From Saccoglossus kowalevskii (lineage: Eukaryota; Hemichordata; Enteropneusta; Harrimaniidae): DNA of 27,481 nt. The notes beneath the pieces were generated by a model. The model saw only the letters and a list, made by a program, of their open reading frames with translations. It was not told the DNA's origin and did no database searches. The stretch is taken from positions 264,082 to 291,562 of the forward strand of contig NW_003135334.1 of the NCBI RefSeq assembly GCF_000003605.2, in the 5' to 3' direction. The translations under genes were made by a program, and so were the position numbers. Shown piece after piece: positions 21,346 to 27,481 of the stretch; position 1 is the first letter of the stretch, and every line of letters starts with the position of its first letter.

Positions 21346-24300
21346 GATGATCAACTGGTAATCATAATAGCGTAATGGTGTGGGTGAAAGAAAAAAAGTA
21401 GAGCTACAAGTAATTTAACACATTGCCCTACGAGAATGATCGATGGCCATTGCTTTGTAATATGACAGATAGCCTGCAGTTTATCCTGTCGCGACATAAC
21501 TTCCAACACTGGCACAACCGATATATTATGTTGTAGATACATATGCATACAGTAGCCAACTTAATATCTAGCGTACTGGAGCCCGCAAATTATGAACTAA
21601 ATTAAGCGTAAGTGTATATAATGTGGCCAAACACACGCGTCATCCGTTCACAGCACAATAAAGATCGCCTAGTAAAACGCAACACCACCTTGGTTCTCCA
21701 AAAATGTCGAGAAGTGTAACACCTCAATACTTTAAATGCTGGCAATTCAGATGCATCAATGGTGGAGTCATAACAGCACCATGTCTTAATTCATCACTGG
21801 TTTAACTCAATAACCAGAACAGCTAGTAAATTTCCTTCCGATTGTCGCGTCCCGGATAGTCCGTGTATACGTCTTCAGCAGGACTTGTCTTATTTCTCCA
21901 ATGGCAATATAGGATGTCGGTGTGCACACTTTGGTTTTTCTTTTGGTATTGTCCCACACTACAGCATGCATGAAGGTAATCACACAGCTCCTATACAATA
22001 ACACAGGCTTCCTTTGTTGTATAGAATTGTACGTAATCCAACAAGCGCTGTGGCTATTAAGTACCTAGCAACGGAACCAAAGGCGCACTCGTTGAAAAAG
22101 ACATCTACTCGGCCAGTTCCACTCACCGTCCAACATACACTGTTTCATTTGAATAAAGACACCAACGTGAAGCACTGGTTTTTCGCTGAGTTGGTTTCAT
22201 ACAATGCGGACACTTTTCAGAAGGCACCTACAACGATCACAGAGTCCCACTATTCAAATGCTAATATAACTAGTGGCCAATTATACCGAGGGTATTACGG
22301 AAACAATCCAACTGAACAACGCCAATGTATATAAAAATAATAAAGGCCACCAGAGAGAAACGGCACAAACAAGCCTTCAAACTTTGAGCGGCGGGTAACG
22401 AATAACTAGACCCCGGTAGTCCGACGTTGAGGTCACATATATTAAAACTAGCTTTTGCTGTTCTGCTGTGGTATACGTATCTGATTTCAATCGAAAGCTT
22501 TGGTGGGGCTTGGCATGCTTTGCGGGGCGCCAAACCTAGTGCTCAACTCGAGCATCTAACAGGCTATCCCGGTTGTTCATCGAACAATGCAAAGAAACTG
22601 AGACGATGGCCAAATGAAAGACCGCCTTTTCCACCAAAGTGCGTGCAAGCCAGTCGACCGAAACGGTCATAAAAGCGTATCGTGAAATCGTAGTAAAAAT
22701 ACCGAGCCGCGTTTTGCTACTCGGTTTGCCGTGACATGGACAGCTACACGCTCGTAGCTGGATGCAATCAACGAACAGTATTGACAGCTCTTTGAAGAGT
22801 CATGGGAAAATACATATCGACCAATCACTACACAGGAGACATGGGTGACCGAAGTTCCCATTATTGTCGGCACCCCCCTGGAATGCATCCGTCCCGAAAC
22901 CTTTTGGCCTATGCACTCAGGTTTCAAGTTACAACATCGGTACTATTTAAGTTTTTAAAAGGACTAAGTTTAATTGCACAAATTGGTATACATGTAAATA
23001 TACACTCCCACTAATAATAACTTATTTCAAAGCAAGCCTGATTTGCACGATTCTTAGATGTTTCCTTAGTAGTCAGTCTGTAAGTGAATACCAGACACTC
23101 CCAACTGATCTTGCTGCTCGTTTTTCCCAAACTCCTTCACTTCAAACGATACTCCTTACTCAACGCCATTTACTTTAAAAGCAACACATTACAATGGGCA
23201 CTTTGTGAATGGAATTTTATAACACGTTTTGCCATGCCACTTGAGAGACTTTATGAAACAGGCTACAATTAAAGTTGATTGCCAATGTGAAAATCCTAAA
23301 CTCAGCCCACATTTAGGGTGCTCATCGGTTACCCTGACAACAACCATCCCTTTCATATATGGCATGAAATTGAAAGTGTCGGTGTATTTGTTTAATGGCC
23401 ACAAGTATGCTTCTTTATGAGGGAGACCGGTTTGTTTTAGAACCACGTTCATGTCAATGAAGGAGTGTCGTTTGAACGTGTGTAAATTACTCGCCGCCAG
23501 ACAGATACACACGTGGGACCTCCCACCAAAGGTACCCACTCGTGATCACAAAATGGTAAGACGAATAATGAATTTCATCACAGGACATTGACGACACTGA
23601 GAAAAGAAGGCAAGCATTTACCGCCATTACCACGCTATCATTGCGTTTATCACATTAAACTAACTCATTCATAACACGGCTTTCTCTTCTAAAATAATGC
23701 CCAAGATATATGCAGTTTCTTCACAGAAACAGTCTCGCCATGATACCATTGACTACAGTTACCTCTTTCTATCGATTGTCCACTACGACCCCGGAGTGCA
23801 GGTGCATGATTCTGTATGCTAATTTCATCTTGTCAGTTTTTTAGTTATAGTTTAAACAAACTTGCTGTCTAAACAGATAAACTTAAATACCATAACCTAC
23901 TCCAGTTATAAATAAACACTCAAATAACCGCCCAATACGTCTCAACTGTATACCTGTCAAGTGGCAAAAAAAAAAAGCGAGCGCATTGTTTCACACAGAA
24001 AAGGGCGCAGTACGTTAATAACGCTACACCAATGCTGGCATAGTTCAGAACAGAAATACTCGCTGATAACCGTCAATCCCTTCAACATATTTGACCTAGT
24101 GTATGGCTAGTGTGCTTCACCATGTTTACGACTGCCAGGAAGAGCAGGTTATAGTATATAGTAGTATAGTAAATTAAATCATTACTGTACAGTTAAACGC
24201 ATATGTACTGGATTCAGTCACCGAAGAGTAAAAATATCAACAATGAGTTGTAACACACGTCTCGTCTTTTTTTATCGCGATTTAGTCCATAAAAAGTAAT

Positions 24301-25650
24301 AGATACATCGACATAAAGCACATTAAACGCTAGATTGACATCCCCTTGACAATATAGATCACCAAAGCGTAACCATTTATCATAAAATCTTCACTATCCA
24401 GAGTGCGCATTAATCCACCTTATATGGAGCGCATATAAATCACTCAGAAATTTTCACAAGAAGGCGAATCATTGTCAGTAATAAAGAGATCGGCAAACCC
24501 GTGTATTCATCAACTTATTGTAAAGTTACAAGTGTGTTTGTTCCTCAATAGCGCTCAAGTTATGTCGCAAAGCAGTCATATCACATCGCCCATACATATA
24601 TAACAGTAAATTGTCTTCTGAAGCACGTTAATAGTCGTAAAATTACAATTACGGCAATTTACTGTTTATTCATTAATTATGGCAATAAAATGTTACGACT
24701 TTCAACTTACCTCTGATCCAGGCTATTCAGCAACGCACAATAACGACGCATTAAATACTACTACAGGGCGCTGGTCGTGGAGTGAAGCAACACTCAAACA
24801 CCAGTGTAACTCCTCAAATTGGAGCGTAAAAAACAACGATTGTTCGTTGCCAACAGTCGGAACAAATCGAACCAAAGGACTTCTTAAAAGCCTTCTTTGT
24901 CCATCGATTTTTAGAAAACAAATTGAAAGAATCTGGATGGTTAGTCAGATTTTACACCGTGCATTCATTCGCATAACATTGAACACACTCTTCTCGATAG
25001 GCTTGCCATTAAAATACTGTCCGACTCGCCACAATACTAAACAACTGTTTACTCAATGGCCAGCGTGTTAGTGGGGCATTGACGAGAACTCTATTCACAA
25101 AGATCTGCAGTCCTTGTTGATTTCAACCCCCTGGCAAGTAAGCAATGCATGCCGCCGGACGATATCAAATGTACCTACATTAGAGGGGTGTTAGGCGTCT
25201 ACATCCTAGGTGCTATAGTAATTCATATGTTCCTTTCAACTTTTCTAACCTATAACTGCAGGCTTCATGCTGTAAAACCTCAATTCTTACCTTCTTCAAT
25301 GTACAATATTTTACTTAAGTGCGCTATTAGATCGAAATGATTTGTACCCCCTACCAACATGTATAGTGCCCGATATACTGCCATTACGGGAGAAATGTAT
25401 TCCTTAATATAAACACACTTAAAAAAAAACGAATAGCTTTACTCTATATTGCATATTCATACAATACGATTGGAGAGCAATTTGCCCACAGGGGGAACGG
25501 GGCAAATCGAATGTCCTACATGACAAATGGGACAATGAAAAAGGCCCGTAGGGCTACGAGGCAATTTAATAATTCTCCGGATCCGAGTACAGTGTAGTAT
25601 CGAGCAGTAACATATATGTACGCTAAGACGTCCAATCAGGTGCAAGTGAT
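21346..25650. other. Upstream CpG-retaining region, no gene recognised
   Basis: The sequence is visibly richer in GC and CpG than the introns and nearly free of tandem repeats. It has several open frames of 60-130 codons on both strands (the longest at 24679-25071, plus strand), but none has a recognisable domain, a transmembrane or signal pattern, or a splice context I trust, and they overlap one another freely. It is probably the intergenic flank of the FGFRL1-like gene, perhaps with untranslated exons or regulatory elements that I cannot identify. Confidence 0.5.
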
Positions 25651-26785
25651 TCATCTTAATTGTTAATTAATGTAAACATTGGCGTAATACATTACGTGAC
25701 CACGTGGGACATATATTACATCGTATTTACTTAATACGTACTTCCCAGTTGCTTTGCCAAAATGTATTAATTATCACATGATTTACCCCCCCCCCTCGCC
25801 TCCGGTGTCACATTTTGAGGCGATTTAACAATTCTGGTGCAGTTAAAATGATGAATGGTGTAAATAACATTAACACAGAAGAAATGCGTTAAAGTATCGA
25901 TTGTAGAAAATAATATAATTCAGCTTCAATAATGTTATTTTAGACAGAAAGTATTGCTCAATGAAAGATTCTTTAAAAATTTCCTGAATGGGGTGATTTG
26001 TACGTAGTCATGGCAACAACACATTACATTAAATCAATCAGTCCACGCATTCTACGAAATAATGGGTAGACACTGAAATCAATTTCTAGATGAAAAGTTA
26101 AAATGTGCAATTTTCCAAAAAGTCACAGACTGGATCAATAATTAAATATACGGCGATTGATTCTGTGTTAATATTATACAGTAGTCATTTCATATAGACG
26201 AAGAAAGGTCAGTATGTTATCCAAGTTTTAATATGTTTTCAACTGCCTGTGTTAATACTGAGTTCTATTACATATTCCCCGGGGTATTGTAGCCATTACA
26301 TTCTATAGATATTTGCTGATTATAAATTATAACACGGAATTAAGTATAGAAAACATAGCATTACATAGATACCACTATAGATTATAAGAGGCCAGTGTTA
26401 CTGCACTGCTCTATAAAAATGATATATTATGGTGAAGTCCAATATTTAATAAAACCAAGGGAGATTTACTGTTGACCTGTGTCGAGTCACTGTCATTAAC
26501 TCATACTAGATATTCATCTTGCTCCGGCGTTCTCTAAATTGATTTTTGATGACTAAATTGGGTTAGACGCGTGGGTGCCTCCGATAACTCACGAACGCAC
26601 ATGTACATGTAATACACTGATGGAAAGTAGATTTGTCTTGCCGGCTCTCTGACAAGCCCGTATCAAACCAATTGATTTATAACAAAGAAGCAAGTTCATT
26701 AGCATTATGTTAGTACTACTGTGCAAGAACCGGTGAATCGTTTATATCATAGTGACGGGAAGTGGCAGACCTCGAGACGTAAATA
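25651..26785. other. AT-rich intergenic stretch, nothing recognised
   Basis: No gene or clear repeat is visible. A run of ten C at 25786-25795 is the only marked low-complexity tract. CpG density falls gradually here from the upstream region. Confidence 0.5.
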
Positions 26786-27481
26786 CAAGGTATGGTGAGA
26801 TGCAGTACAACTATGTACCAGGATGCAAGGTAAAGTGGGAAGTAGTACAAATCGGTACCAGGATGCAAGGTAAAGTGGGAAGCAGTACAACTCGGTACCA
26901 GGATGCAAGGTAAAGTGGGAAGCAGTACAACTCGGTACCAGGATGCAAGGTAAAGTGGGAAGCAGTACAACTCGGTACCAGGATGCAGGGTAAAGTGGGA
27001 AGCTGCACAACTCGGTACCAGGATGCAGGGTAAAGTGGGAAGCAGTACAACTCGGTACCAGGATGCAGAGTAAAGTTGAAAGCTGCACAACTCAGTACCA
27101 GGATGCGAGGTAAAATGGGAAGCTGCACAACTCAGTGCCAGGATGCAAGGTAAAGTGGGAAGCAATACAACTCGGTACCAGGATGCAGGGTAAAGTGGGA
27201 AGCAGTACAACGCGGTACCAAGATGCAGAGTAAAATTGAAAGCTGCACAACTCAGTACCAGTATGCAAGGTAAAGTGGGAAGCTGTACAACTCGGTACCA
27301 GGATGCAAGGTAAAGTGGGAAGTTGTACAACTCGGTACCAGGATGCAAGGTAAAGTGGGAAGCAGTACAATTCTGTACCAGGATACAAGGTAAAGTGGGA
27401 AGCAGTACAACTCGGTACCAGGATGCAGGGTAAAGTGAGAAGCAATACAACTCGGTACCAGGATGCAAGGTAAAGTGGGAA
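26786..27481 (+). repeat. 40-bp minisatellite running off the right edge
   Basis: The unit is ggatgcaaggtaaagtggga followed by agcagtacaactcggtacca, repeated about 17 times with a degenerate first unit at 26786-26820. Variant units (gcagagtaaagttgaaagct) at 27061 and 27221 are 160 bp apart, which suggests a four-unit higher-order block. The minus strand of the unit has no stop in any frame, so long overlapping open frames appear. They are not credible genes. The array continues beyond the window. Confidence 0.95.

Larger units (their letters stand above)
20450..21400 (-). promoter_or_regulatory. CpG-rich 5' region around exon 1
   Basis: CpG becomes frequent from about 20,450, with dense stretches at 20,640-21,060 (for example gccgcacgagagcgcg) and around exon 1. 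Intron 1 to the left is strongly CpG-poor. This matches an unmethylated promoter region next to a methylated, CpG-depleted gene body. No convincing TATA box could be placed, and the start of transcription is unknown. Confidence 0.5.

Noticed and set aside
22014-22672. Overlapping ORFs of 81-106 codons on both strands
   Set aside because: They overlap each other in different frames and show no domain or membrane pattern. They are probably chance frames in the CpG-retaining upstream region.
24679-25071. 130-codon plus-strand ORF, the longest non-repeat frame
   Set aside because: No recognisable domain, signal peptide or conserved motif, and it lies in a GC-richer region where chance frames are longer. 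It cannot be supported without transcripts or homology.
26716-27468. 250-residue minus-strand ORF and three overlapping ORFs in the same strand
   Set aside because: They lie in a 40-bp tandem repeat that is stop-free in every frame. There is no start context, domain or codon bias, so they are treated as artefacts.

Overview
This window is animal nuclear DNA: AT-rich, full of minisatellites and degenerate dispersed repeats, with very little coding sequence and canonical GT-AG exon boundaries. The one gene I can support is the 5' part of an FGF-receptor-like gene (FGFRL1 family) on the minus strand. Several dispersed repeat modules resemble repeats I associate with mollusc genomes, so a mollusc or other lophotrochozoan is my best guess. 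That is inference, not a species call.

The gene runs right to left. Exon 1 (21173-21110) encodes a start codon and a signal peptide. Exon 2 (7144-6872) encodes the first Ig-like domain. Exon 3 (1781-1683) encodes a short acidic linker, the 'acid box'. The three exons are joined by two phase-1 introns of 13,965 and 5,090 nt. Exon 3 also ends in phase 1 and leads into a third intron that leaves the window at base 1. Together they give 145 residues: signal peptide, Ig1 with its C-W-C core, and acid box. The remaining Ig domains, membrane segment and tail must lie beyond base 1.

Region by region. Bases 1-1682 are part of intron 3 and hold a 26-copy, 44-bp minisatellite. That array appears to be the expanded core of a small dispersed element with two unexpanded relatives in intron 1. 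Intron 2 (1782-6871) holds mollusc-like repeat modules, a triplicated 54-bp unit, an RFX X-box-like palindrome and a perfect 11-bp hairpin. Intron 1 (7145-21109) begins next to exon 2 with a roughly 1.9-kb, 26-bp minisatellite, then carries scattered repeats, an AP-1 motif cluster and one signal-peptide-like ORF that could be an alternative first exon. From about 20.4 to 25.7 kb CpG density rises sharply. This is the promoter and upstream side of the gene and has no recognisable gene. The right edge (26786-27481) is a 40-bp minisatellite that runs off the window. Its 250-residue minus-strand open frame is an artefact of a stop-free repeat unit.

I found no bacterial-type system, CRISPR array, confident RNA gene or viral sequence. 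The most informative results are the split FGFRL1 5' gene structure, the minisatellite born inside a dispersed element, and the CpG boundary at the gene's 5' end.
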